Made by a program: the position numbers and the translations under genes | Source: Pseudonocardia sp. EC080619-01 | GTDB taxonomy: Bacteria > Actinomycetota > Actinomycetes > Mycobacteriales > Pseudonocardiaceae | Direction of reading: 5' to 3' | Assembly: GCF_001420995.1 (NCBI RefSeq) | Contig: NZ_CP012184.1 | Coordinates: 5,316,501-5,380,500, forward strand | Length of the DNA: 64,000 nucleotides | Shown: piece by piece, positions 1-10,536 of the stretch | Layout: each line of letters starts with the position of its first letter | Position numbering within the stretch: the stretch's first letter is position 1 | The notes under the pieces: model-generated | Database searches by the model: none | What the model was told of the DNA's origin: nothing | What the model saw: the letters and a program-made list of their open reading frames with translations, nothing else

Positions 1-399
1 TCGAACGTGCTGTACAAGAACGCGCTGCAGAGCGACTCGAAGGACTCCGCGCACGTGGTGTGGATCGGCGACGTGCTGATCCGGGCCGCGGCGGAGAACA
101 CCGAGACGTTCGAGTTCAACCGGAACCTGGTGCTCACCGAGCACGCCCGTGCCGACTCGGTCCCGAACCTCGAGATCGAGACCGGCGAGATCGTGAGCGC
201 CGGTCACGCGAGCGCGACCGGCCGGTTCGACGACGAGCAGCTGTTCTACCTGCGCAGCCGCGGCATCCCCGAGGACCAGGCCCGGCGACTCGTCGTCCGG
301 GGCTTCTTCGGCGAGATCCTGAACAAGATCACCCTCCCCGAGCTGCGCGAGCGCCTCGAGGCGGCCGTCGAGGCCGAGCTGGCCATCACGGGCGCCTGA
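1..399 (+). CDS. sufD: Fe-S cluster assembly protein SufD, C-terminal part (5' end outside window)
   Basis: The frame is open from the first base of the window and stops at 399, so only the last about 132 residues are visible. They match the C-terminal beta-helix of SufB/SufD scaffold proteins: 'TFEFNRNLVLTEHARADSVPNLEIE' type text (acidic ladder, HARADSVPNLEIE core), then GEIVSAGHASATG and the closing 'FYLRSRGIPEDQARRLVVRGFFGE' helix region. SufD forms the SufBCD scaffold complex on which iron-sulfur clusters are built. The next gene is sufC 52 bp downstream on the same strand, followed by sufS, sufU and a DUF59 gene, which makes SufD rather than SufB the natural reading, because SufB normally lies one gene further upstream. 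Confidence 0.9.
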   Translation, partial: SNVLYKNALQSDSKDSAHVVWIGDVLIRAAAENTETFEFNRNLVLTEHARADSVPNLEIETGEIVSAGHASATGRFDDEQLFYLRSRGIPEDQARRLVVRGFFGEILNKITLPELRERLEAAVEAELAITGA

Positions 400-451
400 G
401 CGCAACCGGCGAAGCGACCATCGGGCACTGCGACCACCACGGAAAGAGAAG

Positions 452-2522
<2,071 letters not shown>

Positions 2523-2524
2523 TC

Positions 2525-3001
2525 GTGCAGCTCCAGCAGATGTACCAGGAGATCATCCTGGACCACTACCGCGACCCGCACGGGTCCGGCCTGCGCGAGC
2601 CGTACGACGCCGAGACCCACCACGTGAACCCCACCTGCGGGGACGAGGTCACGTTGCGGGTCAAGGTCGACGGCGGGACGGTCACCGACGTGTCCTACGA
2701 GACGCTCGGCTGCTCGATCAGCCAGGCGTCGGTGTCGGTGCTGCACGATCTCGTCGCCGGACGCCCGGTGGGCGAGGCGTGGAAGATGATGGCCGCGTTC
2801 CAGGAGATGGCGCAGGGGCGGGGCCAGGTCGAGCCCGACGAGGACGTGATCGGCGACGGTGTCGCCTTCGCCGGCGTCGCGAAGTACCCGGCACGGGTGA
2901 AGTGCGCTCTACTGGGGTGGATGGCGTTCAAGGACGCCGTGTCCCGCACCGACGCAGTGTTGCCCGATCCGACCAGCGAGACGGAGGGTTCTCCGGCATG
3001 A
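2525..3001 (+). CDS. sufU: Fe-S assembly sulfur-transfer protein SufU
   Basis: 158 residues, GTG start two bases after the sufS stop. It is an IscU-fold, zinc-binding SufU: the ligand set C38, D40 (NPTCGDE), C63 (LGCSISQAS) and C127 (RVKCALLGW) is complete, and the insertion between the second and third ligands typical of SufU is present. In Gram-positive bacteria SufU accepts persulfide from SufS and activates it, and does not act as the main scaffold. The stop overlaps the next ATG (ATGA at 2998-3001), indicating translational coupling with the DUF59 protein. Confidence 0.95.
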   Translation: MQLQQMYQEIILDHYRDPHGSGLREPYDAETHHVNPTCGDEVTLRVKVDGGTVTDVSYETLGCSISQASVSVLHDLVAGRPVGEAWKMMAAFQEMAQGRGQVEPDEDVIGDGVAFAGVAKYPARVKCALLGWMAFKDAVSRTDAVLPDPTSETEGSPA

Positions 3002-3408
3002 GCGAGACGACCGAACAGCAGAACACCGAGACCGAGGACGTCGTCCGCGGCGCGGCCGGGATGCCCGAGCCTCCGGCGAGCACCGAGGGTGCGTCCGTCG
3101 AGGAGCTCGAGGAGGCGATGAAGGACGTCGTCGACCCCGAGCTGGGCATCAACGTCGTCGACCTGGGTCTCGTCTACGGCATCGACCGGGACGGCGACAC
3201 CGCGGTGGTCGACATGACGCTGACGTCGGCGGCGTGCCCGCTGACCGACGTCATCGAGGAGCAGACCCGCTCCGCGCTGACCGCCGGTCCGGACGGCGGC
3301 CTGGTGTCCGACATCCGCATCAACTGGGTCTGGATGCCGCCGTGGGGCCCGGAGAAGATCACCGAGGACGGCCGCGAGCAGCTGCGCGCCCTCGGGTTCC
3401 GGGTCTGA
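2998..3408 (+). CDS. DUF59 / MIP18-family Fe-S assembly factor (SufT-like)
   Basis: 136 residues. After a roughly 30-residue acidic, disordered N-terminus comes one DUF59 domain: EAMKDVVDPELGINVVDLGLVYGI, then TLTSAACPLTD with the conserved cysteine C80, and a closing WMPPWGPEKITEDGREQLRALGF. Proteins of this family help mature Fe-S proteins. Last gene of the suf operon, coupled to sufU by an ATGA overlap. It is the equivalent of Rv1466, recalled from memory. The perfect palindrome at 3436-3465 ends the transcript. Confidence 0.93.
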   Translation: MSETTEQQNTETEDVVRGAAGMPEPPASTEGASVEELEEAMKDVVDPELGINVVDLGLVYGIDRDGDTAVVDMTLTSAACPLTDVIEEQTRSALTAGPDGGLVSDIRINWVWMPPWGPEKITEDGREQLRALGFRV

Positions 3409-3435
3409 CACCGGTACCGACCTGACACGACGATC

Positions 3436-3465
3436 GGGCCGGACCCCCGCGCGGGGGTCCGGCCC
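3436..3465. terminator. Bidirectional intrinsic terminator between suf operon and nat
   Basis: A perfect 30-bp inverted repeat, arms of 15 bp (GGGCCGGACCCCCGC and its complement) with no unpaired centre. It lies between the convergent stops at 3408 and 3487 and would form a very stable hairpin on both strands. No T tract follows, as is usual in actinobacteria. Confidence 0.85.
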
Positions 3466-3486
3466 GGCGTGTGTCCGGGCACGGGC

Positions 3487-4326
3487 TCAGGAGAAGTGCA
3501 CCTCGCGGATCCGGTCCTCCAGGCGGGGCACGCCGGAAGTGTCGATCCCGAAGCGGTCCTCCAGGACGTCGACGACCTCGGCCGGTGAGGTCAGCTCGCG
3601 ACGCTCGGTGGGTCCGCCGACGTACCGGACGGTGTGGTGGGTCCCGTCGAGGGTCGCGCGGTGGTCGTCCGCGGAGCGGGCGGCGGTGAGCCCGTTGCGG
3701 AACCCCGAGTCCGGGTGGTGGACGAGGTACCAGGAGCCCATCGCGTAGTCGACGTCCGGCGTCGGGACGAGGTCGAAGTCGTACTGGGTGACCCAGTCGC
3801 CGGACCCGCGCCGTTGCAGCCGCCACCCGCCGTCGTCGCCGCGGAGGTAGCGGTGATCGGCGTGCGGGGTGGGCTGCACGGTGCCGCCGACGAGCCGCAG
3901 CGGCGTGGTCGGCACGGTCCCGCCGAAGCCGGCGTCGGCGACGAACGTGCCCTCGCCGGTCGCGACCAGCGTCAGCCGGTGCGTGCGTGAGGTGGCGGGG
4001 GCGTCGTCGCCGAGCCCGATGCGGACCCGGCCGACCAGCGGGGTGACCTGGTACCCGAGGTCGCGCAGGACGTCGTGCAGGAGGCGGTTGTGCTCGAAGC
4101 ACCAGCCCCCGCGACGGCCGTGCACCAGTTTCGCGGCGACGCCGTCGCCGTCGACGGGCGGTTCGACCCCGGTGAAGGGGTCGAGGTTCTCGAACGGGAT
4201 GGCCGCGACGTGGGCGCGCACGATCCGGGTGAGCAGCGCCAGGTCCGGCGGCCCCGGTGCGACGCCGATGCGGTCGAGGTAGGCCGCCATGGTGGGTGGG
4301 GCGCCGGTCGCGCTGGTTGTCGCCAT
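3487..4326 (-). CDS. nat: Arylamine N-acetyltransferase
   Basis: 279 residues. The Cys-His-Asp triad is visible: C76 in RRGGWCFEHN, H116 in THRLTLV and D131 in VADAGFGG. FENLDPFTG near residue 46 is also typical. NAT enzymes move acetyl, and in actinobacteria sometimes propionyl, groups from CoA to aromatic amines and hydrazines; the physiological substrate here cannot be read from sequence. The ATG at 4326 gives the usual length; the frame stays open upstream into the cyclase gene but without family sequence. It faces the suf operon. Confidence 0.95.
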   Translation of the reverse strand: MATTSATGAPPTMAAYLDRIGVAPGPPDLALLTRIVRAHVAAIPFENLDPFTGVEPPVDGDGVAAKLVHGRRGGWCFEHNRLLHDVLRDLGYQVTPLVGRVRIGLGDDAPATSRTHRLTLVATGEGTFVADAGFGGTVPTTPLRLVGGTVQPTPHADHRYLRGDDGGWRLQRRGSGDWVTQYDFDLVPTPDVDYAMGSWYLVHHPDSGFRNGLTAARSADDHRATLDGTHHTVRYVGGPTERRELTSPAEVVDVLEDRFGIDTSGVPRLEDRIREVHFS

Positions 4327-4367
4327 GGCCGTGAGCCTGCCGCCTGAACCGGGCTGCAGGTCAAGCC

Positions 4368-5420
4368 TCAGCGTTCCCGGGCACCGCGCAGGGCCCAGGC
4401 CCGCAGGTGGGTGTAGCCGCGGGTGTGGAGGGTCGCGATCCGCCGCAGGTCGAACCGCGGGTCGTCGCGCAGGGCCTCGTGCATCTCCCGGTCCACCAGC
4501 ACGGTGTCCGGCCGGGCCTCGGAGGTGAGCCGGGCGGCGACGTTGACGACCTCGCCGTAGACGTCGCCGTAGCGGGACAGGACCATGCCGTGCGCGATCC
4601 CGATCCGCAGCTGCGGCAGCGACGGCTCGGTCCGCACCCGGTCCCGGAGACCGAGCGCGATCGCGGCGGCGTCGGCCGGGTGCTCGGTCACGTAGAGGAC
4701 CTCGTCGCCGACCGTCTTCACGATGCGCCCGCGCCCGTTGGCGATCACCTCGTTGGTGGCCGCGCCGAACCGCTCCACCATCTCGCCGAGCTCGTCCATG
4801 GTGCGGCGCCGGGTGGTGCGGGTGAAGCCCACCATGTCGGCGAACCCCACCGACAACGGCCAGGTGTCCGCGACCATGGTCTCGGCGTCGGAGCGCTGCG
4901 CGCCGGCCGTCCACCGCGAGGCCGTCGCCGCCAGGTGCCGCCGCCACACGTACGCCTGCAGGTGCTCCAGCTCGGGCAGGACGTCCGCCGCGACCTGGGC
5001 GGCCGCGCGCGGGGTCAGCTCACCGGTGTAGGTGGCGGCGATCTGCGCGAGCATCCCGATCTGCCACTCGGCGAGCCGGGACAGCGACTGCGCGACCGCG
5101 CGGGCCACGGCCTCCCGGGCGCCGGGATCGGGCAGCCAGTCCCGGCTCAGCGCTCGGACCTTGCGTGCCGCGTCGAGATCGGCGCGGGTGAACATCCGCT
5201 CGTCCGGGTCGGAGTCCGGGAAGCCCATCGCGCGCCACAGGCGCCCGGACTCCTCCGGGTCGAGACCCGTCATCTCGACGAGCTCGTCCCGGGTGAACTC
5301 CCGGGGCGCACCGAGGATGAGCTCGTCGAGGACGGCGTCCGGGAGCTCGCTCCAGTCGATCGACGCAGGATCCGGCAGCTCCGTGCGTTCCCGGTCGTCG
5401 CCGGGCGAGGTGTCCGACAC
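4368..5420 (-). CDS. Class III adenylate cyclase with N-terminal regulatory domain
   Basis: 350 residues, no membrane segment. Residues about 20-180 form an alpha-helical regulatory domain like the pH-sensing domain of mycobacterial Rv1264 (resemblance judged by eye: ELPDAVLDELILG, FTRDELVEMTGL, LPDPGAREAVARAVA). The cyclase domain follows: metal-binding D195 (FADMVGFT) and D239 (TVGDEVLYV), purine-selecting K235, and the transition-state pair N293/R297 (VVNVAARL). All catalytic positions are present, so it should make cAMP. It lies 3 bp after a universal stress protein gene on the same strand, suggesting a joint stress or cAMP role. Confidence 0.92.
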   Translation of the reverse strand: MSDTSPGDDRERTELPDPASIDWSELPDAVLDELILGAPREFTRDELVEMTGLDPEESGRLWRAMGFPDSDPDERMFTRADLDAARKVRALSRDWLPDPGAREAVARAVAQSLSRLAEWQIGMLAQIAATYTGELTPRAAAQVAADVLPELEHLQAYVWRRHLAATASRWTAGAQRSDAETMVADTWPLSVGFADMVGFTRTTRRRTMDELGEMVERFGAATNEVIANGRGRIVKTVGDEVLYVTEHPADAAAIALGLRDRVRTEPSLPQLRIGIAHGMVLSRYGDVYGEVVNVAARLTSEARPDTVLVDREMHEALRDDPRFDLRRIATLHTRGYTHLRAWALRGARER

Positions 5421-5423
5421 CGC

Positions 5424-5873
5424 TCAGGTGGTGTGCACGACCAGGACGTCGACACCGGCCCGGCGGGTCGCGTCGGCCGGGACCGAGCCGAGCAGGCGCC
5501 CGGAGAAGGTGTTCAGGCCACGGTTGCCGATGACGAGCAGGTCCGCGTGGTGGTCCTTGACCGCCTTGCGCAGCACGTCGACCGGAGCACCGTCCTCGGC
5601 GTGCGTGCTGACGTTGGCAGCACCCACCTTCGCGGCCCGGTCGGCGGCCTCGCGGAGCGCCTCCTCGGCAGGTGTCCAGCCGGTGACGAGGTAGGCCTCG
5701 TCCTTCAGGGCGTCCTCCGCCGCGGCGGTGTCCTCGCGGCTCGCCGGGGTGTAGGCCGACACGATGACGAGGGTGGCGCCGCTGTCGGCGGCGACCCCGG
5801 CGGCACGCTCGACGGCGGCGAACGAGGTGGACGAGCCGTCGGTGCCGACGACGATGGTCTGGTAAGCGGGCAT
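5424..5873 (-). CDS. Universal stress protein UspA family
   Basis: 149 residues, a single Usp domain. The N-terminal IVVGTDGSSTSFAAVERA and the ATP-binding G-2x-G-9x-G-S motif (GNRGLNTFSGRLLGS) are intact, so it belongs to the nucleotide-binding subgroup. A GGAGGTGG Shine-Dalgarno precedes the ATG. The stop is only 3 bp from the start of the adenylate cyclase gene, so the two are probably co-transcribed; several mycobacterial Usp proteins bind cAMP, which makes the pairing plausible, but that link is inference. Confidence 0.93.
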   Translation of the reverse strand: MPAYQTIVVGTDGSSTSFAAVERAAGVAADSGATLVIVSAYTPASREDTAAAEDALKDEAYLVTGWTPAEEALREAADRAAKVGAANVSTHAEDGAPVDVLRKAVKDHHADLLVIGNRGLNTFSGRLLGSVPADATRRAGVDVLVVHTT

Positions 5874-5989
5874 GGGCCACCTCCGGGTGGGGAGCGGACC
5901 ACCCCGGTTCCGCGCCGCAGGCGGTCCTCTGCACTGAGTCGTTCGACGCTACTACTGGTACCCGTTCAACTGATCATGAGGGCGGCGGG

Positions 5990-7249
5990 TCACCGTCCTT
6001 TCGGGTGAAACGGTGCCGCGGAGCGGAGCATGTGCCACCTGACCGGTGCGGTGGCGGCCCCGAACACCCCCGCCATCCCGGCGAGGGTCCCGGGCAGGTC
6101 GTCGCGGCCGGTGAGGAACGCCCGTCCGCGGCGTCCGGTGAAGAAGGCGTCGAAGAACGCCGGCACCAGACCGGCCGGCAGGTCGAGCACGGTCCGCAGC
6201 CCGTGCCGTCGCAGCCGGTGCACCAGGCGGGCCGACCGTGACCAGAGCAGCCGGTGCGCGGCCGTCGTGGCGCGGGCCGGGTCGTCCGGGAGGTGCCGGG
6301 CGAGGACGTCGGCGACCGCCGGAGCGAGCCGCAGTGCGGGGGCGACGCTGAACCCGGTGGCCGGGTGCACCAGCGGTGTCGCGGCGCCGAACGGCAGCGG
6401 GTGGCGTGGCCCGCGCGGGGTGTCGACGGGGAAGCGCACCCGCTCGACCGGCGCGTCCCCGGGCACGACGACGCCGAGCGCGTCCAGCCGTGCGGCCAGC
6501 CGGTCCCGCAGTTCCGGCAGCGGCAGCCCGGGCCGCCGCGCCAGCGAGGTCTCCTCCAGGAGGACGGAGCCGTCGCCGTAGGGGACGGCGTAGAGGAACG
6601 TCGGCCAGTCGGTCCATCCCGCGGGGGGCTCGGTGGCGGGGGAGCGCCAGTCCATGAACACGGCCTCGCCCGGTGCGACGACCGGTGCGGCCGCCGCCTC
6701 CGGGACGACGACGCCGTAGGCGGTCTGCTCGGCCCGGGTCCCGGCCGCCGGGCGGAGCCGGGACGGCGCGCCCGTCGCGTCGGCGACGAGCGCGGAGGTG
6801 ACGTGCCCGGTGCCGGTGCCGGTGCCGGTGCCTGCGCCGGTGCCCCGGAGCCGGACCCGGTACCCGTCCGGCCCGGGGCGGACGTCGCCGTCGTCGGCGC
6901 GGCCGGACAGCACGGTGACGCCGGTCAGTCCTGCGTCCAGGTGCGCGCGCAGCCCCCCGGTGTCCAGCACCAGGTACGGACCGAGATCGCGGGTGCCACC
7001 GTCCCCCGGGACGACGACGCGCGCCGGCGGCCGGGCGGCGACCGCGGACTCCGGGAGACCGGGGGGAAGCTCCTCCGGCCAGGCGCAGTAGGTCGCCGTC
7101 CAGGGCCGGTCCGGCGCGGGGTCGGCGAGCGCGGTGCGCAGGCCGCGGGCCGCGCAGGCGCCTGCCAGCGCCCGACCGGCCGGACCGCCGCCGAGCACGA
7201 GGACGTCGACCTCGCACCCGCTCGGCGGACGGTCGCCGGGTGAGGTCAC
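5990..7249 (-). CDS. Lycopene cyclase family FAD-dependent enzyme
   Basis: 419 residues. N-terminal dinucleotide-binding motif VLVLGGGPAGRALAGACAARG, then PWTATYCAWPEE, the FMDWR motif and LLEETSL, all hallmarks of the bacterial CrtY/CrtL-type lycopene beta-cyclases, which close the ends of lycopene to give beta-carotene. No other carotenoid gene (crtE, crtB, crtI) is within the window, so the rest of the pathway must be elsewhere or the enzyme acts on another polyene. The GTG start overlaps the stop of the upstream SDR gene by 4 bp, so they form an operon. Confidence 0.85.
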   Translation of the reverse strand: MTSPGDRPPSGCEVDVLVLGGGPAGRALAGACAARGLRTALADPAPDRPWTATYCAWPEELPPGLPESAVAARPPARVVVPGDGGTRDLGPYLVLDTGGLRAHLDAGLTGVTVLSGRADDGDVRPGPDGYRVRLRGTGAGTGTGTGTGHVTSALVADATGAPSRLRPAAGTRAEQTAYGVVVPEAAAAPVVAPGEAVFMDWRSPATEPPAGWTDWPTFLYAVPYGDGSVLLEETSLARRPGLPLPELRDRLAARLDALGVVVPGDAPVERVRFPVDTPRGPRHPLPFGAATPLVHPATGFSVAPALRLAPAVADVLARHLPDDPARATTAAHRLLWSRSARLVHRLRRHGLRTVLDLPAGLVPAFFDAFFTGRRGRAFLTGRDDLPGTLAGMAGVFGAATAPVRWHMLRSAAPFHPKGR

Positions 7250-8025
7250 GCGTGGCGGCCCGTGGCGAGGCTGCCGCCGTCGATCCGCAGGGTCTCCCCG
7301 GTGATCCAGGACGCGGCGTCGGACACCAGGAACGCGACGGCCTCGGCGACGTCGGCGGGCACCCCGAGCCGCTTGAGCGGGTAGGTCGCGGCGACCCCCT
7401 CCTCGTCGTGCGCGTACAGCGCCTCGGCGAAGCGGGTCTTCACCACCGCGGGCGCGACGGCGTTGACCCGGATCCCGGGGCCGAGCTGCCCGGCGAGATC
7501 CTCGGTGATCTTGATCAGGGCGGCCTTCGACGCCCCGTACGCCGCGATCGCGCCGGCCGGCCGCAGCCCGCCGACGGAGGCGACGTTCACCACCGAGCCG
7601 CCGTGGGTGCCCAGCCAGGCCCGGTGTGCCTCCTGGACGAAGCCGAGCGCGGCGACGACGTTGACGTCGAAGACCTTCCGGACGGCGTCGAGGTCGGCCT
7701 CGACCAGCGGCCCGTAGTGCGGGTTGGTCCCGGCGTTGTTGACCAGGACGTCGAGGGAGCCGAACGCCGCGACCGTCCGGTCGACGGCGTCGGTGCGGTG
7801 CGCGGCGTCGCCCGCGTTGCCCGCCACCGCGAGGACCCGGTCCGGGCCGGCCCCGGTCTCCGCCGCGAGGGAGGCGGCCGCCGCCTCCAGCTCAGGGACC
7901 TTGCGACCGGTGACCGTGACGGACGCGCCACGGGCGAGCAGGCCGGCCGCGATGCCGTAACCGATGCCGCGCGAGGCGCCGGTGACCAGCGCCGCACGGC
8001 CGGACAGGGAGGTGAGATCGGTCAT
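7246..8025 (-). CDS. SDR family oxidoreductase
   Basis: 259 residues, classical short-chain dehydrogenase: TGASRGIG cofactor motif near residue 15, NNAG at about 95, catalytic S in NVASVGG and YGASKAA (Y-x3-K). C-terminal SWITGETLRIDGG is usual. The GRK segment after beta-2 suggests NADP(H) preference (inference). The ATG at 8025 is chosen over an upstream frame extension because a TAGGGT -10 box lies 8 nt before it (8034-8039), as in a leaderless mRNA. Overlaps the lycopene cyclase start by 4 bp; the substrate is unknown. Confidence 0.88.
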   Translation of the reverse strand: MTDLTSLSGRAALVTGASRGIGYGIAAGLLARGASVTVTGRKVPELEAAAASLAAETGAGPDRVLAVAGNAGDAAHRTDAVDRTVAAFGSLDVLVNNAGTNPHYGPLVEADLDAVRKVFDVNVVAALGFVQEAHRAWLGTHGGSVVNVASVGGLRPAGAIAAYGASKAALIKITEDLAGQLGPGIRVNAVAPAVVKTRFAEALYAHDEEGVAATYPLKRLGVPADVAEAVAFLVSDAASWITGETLRIDGGSLATGRHA

Positions 8026-8066
8026 GGCGACCGACCCTACGTGGGGAAACCGTTCGACCGGGCCGG

Positions 8067-8123
8067 TAGCCTTGGCGCGTGGTCCTGATCGAGTAGCCGG
8101 CGCACCGGGCACCGCCGTGCCCG
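8067..8123 (+). promoter_or_regulatory. Candidate leader peptide and attenuator hairpin ahead of the ABC-F gene
   Basis: TAGCCT (8067-8072) is followed after 6 nt by a five-codon frame GTG GTC CTG ATC GAG TAG (8079-8096, peptide MVLIE). Ten bases later there is a perfect hairpin, CGGGCAC-cgcc-GTGCCCG (8106-8123). The ABC-F start lies 51 bp further on. Leader peptide plus hairpin is the arrangement known to control several ABC-F resistance genes by ribosome stalling; that it does so here is inference. Confidence 0.4.
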
Positions 8124-8174
8124 CAGCCCGTCCTCTCAGCGCCGCCCTCCGCACTCCGTCTGGAGCTTCTTCAC

Positions 8175-9797
8175 GTGATCACCGCGACCGACCTCGAACT
8201 GCGTGCCGGGTCCCGCATCCTGCTCTCCGGGGCGAACCTGCGCATCCAGCCCGGCGACCGGATCGGCCTCGTCGGCCGCAACGGCGCAGGCAAGACCACC
8301 TCGATGCGCGTCCTGGCGGGGGAGGGTGAGCCCTACTCGGGCGACATCGCGTCGAACTCGCCGGTCGGCTACCTCCCGCAGGACCCGCGCGAGGGTGACC
8401 TGTCGGTCACCGCGAAGGACCGGGTGCTGTCGGCCCGCGGCCTGGACACGCTGCTGGCCAAGATGGAGAAGGCCCAGACGGCGATGGCCGAGCTGGTCGA
8501 CGGCCCGGAGAACGAGAAGGTCGTCCGCGAGTACGGCCGCCTCGAGGAGCGGTTCTCCGCACTCGGCGGCTACGCGGCGGAGTCCGAGGCCGCGCGGATC
8601 TGCACCCACCTCGGCCTGCCGGACCGGGTGCTCGCCCAGCCGATGCGCACCCTGTCCGGTGGCCAGCGCCGCCGGGTGGAGCTGGCCCGGATCCTGTTCG
8701 CGGCCTCCGACGGCGGCTCCCAGTCGGCGACGACGCTGCTGCTCGACGAGCCGACGAACCACCTCGACGCCGACTCGATCACCTGGCTGCGCGGGTTCCT
8801 GCAGAACCACGAGGGCGGGCTCGTCGTGATCAGCCACGACACCGACCTGCTGGCCGCGGTCGTCAACAAGGTCTGGTTCCTCGACGCCACCCGCGGCGAG
8901 GCCGACCAGTACAACATGGACTGGAAGCGGTACCTCGAGGCGCGGGCGACCGACGAGAAGCGCCGCCGCCGGGAGCGTGCGAACGCCGAGAAGAAGGCGT
9001 CCGCGCTGCACACCCAGGCCGCGAAGATGGGTGCGAAGGCCACCAAGGCCGTCGCCGCGAAGAACATGGCCCGCCGGGCCGACCAGCTGCTCGCCGGGCT
9101 CGACGAGGAGCGCCAGGACGACCGGGTCGCGAAGATCCGGTTCCCCATCCCGGCGCCCTGCGGCCGGACGCCGATGACGGCCGAGGGGCTGTCCAAGGCG
9201 TACGGCTCGCTGGAGGTGTTCACCGGCGTCGACCTCGCGGTGGACCGCGGGTCGAAGGTCGTCGTGCTGGGCCTCAACGGCGCGGGCAAGACGACGCTGC
9301 TGCGCCTGCTCGCCGGCACCGAGACGCCGGACGCGGGTGACGTCGTCCCCGGGCACGGGCTGCGGACCGGCTACTTCGCCCAGGAGCACGACACGCTCGA
9401 CATGGACGCCAGCGTCTGGGACAACATCCGGCACGCCTCGCCGCACGCCCACGAGCAGCAGCTGCGCACGCTGCTGGGGTCGTTCATGTTCTCCGGCGAG
9501 CAGCTCGACCAGCCGGCCGGGACGCTGTCCGGCGGCGAGCGCACCCGGCTCGCGCTGGCCGGGCTGGTGTCGTCCGCGGCGAACGTGCTGCTGCTCGACG
9601 AGCCGACGAACAACCTGGACCCGGCCAGCCGGGAGCAGGTGCTCGACGCACTGCGCCGGTTCGAGGGCTCCGTGGTGCTGGTGACGCACGACCCGGGCGC
9701 GGTCGAGGCGCTGGAGCCGGACCGGGTGATCGTGCTCCCGGACGGCACCGAGGACCACTGGTCGGCGGAGTACCTGGAGCTCGTCCAGCTCGCGTGA
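8175..9797 (+). CDS. ABC-F family ATPase (ribosome-associated)
   Basis: 540 residues with two ABC ATPase domains and no membrane segments. Domain 1: Walker A GRNGAGKTT (about 35-43), signature LSGGQRRR, Walker B LLLDEPTNHLD. Then a charged linker of about 80 residues (KRRRRERANAEKKASALH), and domain 2 with GLNGAGKTT, LSGGERTR and LLLDEPTNNLD. ABC-F proteins act on the ribosomal E site, either as translation factors or as antibiotic protection proteins; sequence alone does not decide which. The GTG start is preceded by GGAG at 8161-8164. The equivalent in M. tuberculosis is Rv1473, next to the same small HTH gene. Confidence 0.93.
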   Translation: MITATDLELRAGSRILLSGANLRIQPGDRIGLVGRNGAGKTTSMRVLAGEGEPYSGDIASNSPVGYLPQDPREGDLSVTAKDRVLSARGLDTLLAKMEKAQTAMAELVDGPENEKVVREYGRLEERFSALGGYAAESEAARICTHLGLPDRVLAQPMRTLSGGQRRRVELARILFAASDGGSQSATTLLLDEPTNHLDADSITWLRGFLQNHEGGLVVISHDTDLLAAVVNKVWFLDATRGEADQYNMDWKRYLEARATDEKRRRRERANAEKKASALHTQAAKMGAKATKAVAAKNMARRADQLLAGLDEERQDDRVAKIRFPIPAPCGRTPMTAEGLSKAYGSLEVFTGVDLAVDRGSKVVVLGLNGAGKTTLLRLLAGTETPDAGDVVPGHGLRTGYFAQEHDTLDMDASVWDNIRHASPHAHEQQLRTLLGSFMFSGEQLDQPAGTLSGGERTRLALAGLVSSAANVLLLDEPTNNLDPASREQVLDALRRFEGSVVLVTHDPGAVEALEPDRVIVLPDGTEDHWSAEYLELVQLA

Positions 9798-10122
9798 CGG
9801 CCGGACCGGTGATCACCCACCGGTCGTCGCACGGCGTCGTGATCACCCGACCGGAGCATCGCGATCATGGATGGTGACCGCTCCTGTGATGATCGGGTTC
9901 TACCCATTGTCCGCTACAGATTCCATCGGGTGACGTGGTTCTGCTGATCGATCTACCCGTGTTCGACCGGTCACTGATCGGTATGCGCCGTTTGGGGTAA
10001 CCGCTCACCGATCTCGTTTTCCGCGTTCTGGCCAGAAATCATCATCTGGATCATCATGGCCTGATCGTCGCGCCGGATGCGGCGGTCCGCGGGGGCATCC
10101 GCGGTGGGGATGAGGAGGGCCC
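9798..10122. other. 325-bp gene-free, relatively AT-rich interval
   Basis: No coding frame is convincing here. The stretch is clearly less GC-rich than its surroundings (for example 9900-10040). It holds two imperfect direct copies of TGATCACCC followed by ACCGG (about 9807-9825 and 9842-9858) with a GGTGATCACC palindrome in the first, and a CGGATGC/GCATCCG inverted repeat just before the HTH gene. It probably carries the HTH gene promoter. Confidence 0.5.
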
Positions 10123-10332
10123 ATGGCCGAGTTGAAGAAGGGCGCCCGGATCACCGGGACGCAGCGGGGGAAACTCGCCGCGGATCTGAAGAAGAAGTAC
10201 GAGAAGGGCGCCAGCATCCGCTCGCTCGCCGAGCAGACCGGTCGCTCGTACGGATTCGTGCACCGCGTTCTCTCCGAGACCGGAGTGACGCTGCGCGGGC
10301 GCGGAGGCGCCACGCGCACCAAGAAGAAGTAG
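10123..10332 (+). CDS. Small conserved actinobacterial helix-turn-helix protein
   Basis: 69 residues, strongly basic (KKGARITG at the N-terminus, TRTKKK at the C-terminus). The central GASIRSLAEQTGRSYGFVHRVLSETGVTLR is a resolvase-like helix-turn-helix. Proteins of this size and sequence are found throughout actinobacteria, directly after an ABC-F gene as here (Rv1473-Rv1473A, from memory). GAGGAGGG precedes the ATG. It may be a nucleoid-type or local DNA-binding protein; no function is established that I can name. Confidence 0.88.
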   Translation: MAELKKGARITGTQRGKLAADLKKKYEKGASIRSLAEQTGRSYGFVHRVLSETGVTLRGRGGATRTKKK

Positions 10333-10342
10333 CACCCGCGGC

Positions 10343-10385
10343 GGCGCGCGCCGGGCACGGCGCGCGCCGGGCACGGCGCGCGCCC
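10343..10385. repeat. 16-bp tandem repeat / hairpin after the HTH gene
   Basis: The unit GGCGCGCGCCGGGCAC occurs twice in full (10343-10358, 10359-10374) and once in part (10375-10385). Each unit contains the palindrome GGCGCGCGCC, so the array can form several alternative hairpins. It probably serves as a terminator 10 bp after the HTH stop. Confidence 0.7.
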
Positions 10386-10536
10386 AGGAACGACCTCCGG
10401 CGACGCCGTCGACCGGGCCCGCGACACGGGCCCGGGGCGGCGTCGTCGTCCGTCCGGCACCGGTCGCCGCGCCGGGCGTCCCGCGTCGTCGTAACGTGGA
10501 CCTTCGCCGTCCACCACCGGCGAAAGGGACACACCG

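Noticed and set aside
10003-10020. Stress-sigma-like GGGTA in front of the HTH gene
   Set aside because: There is no GTTT element at the proper distance upstream, so the match is not above chance.
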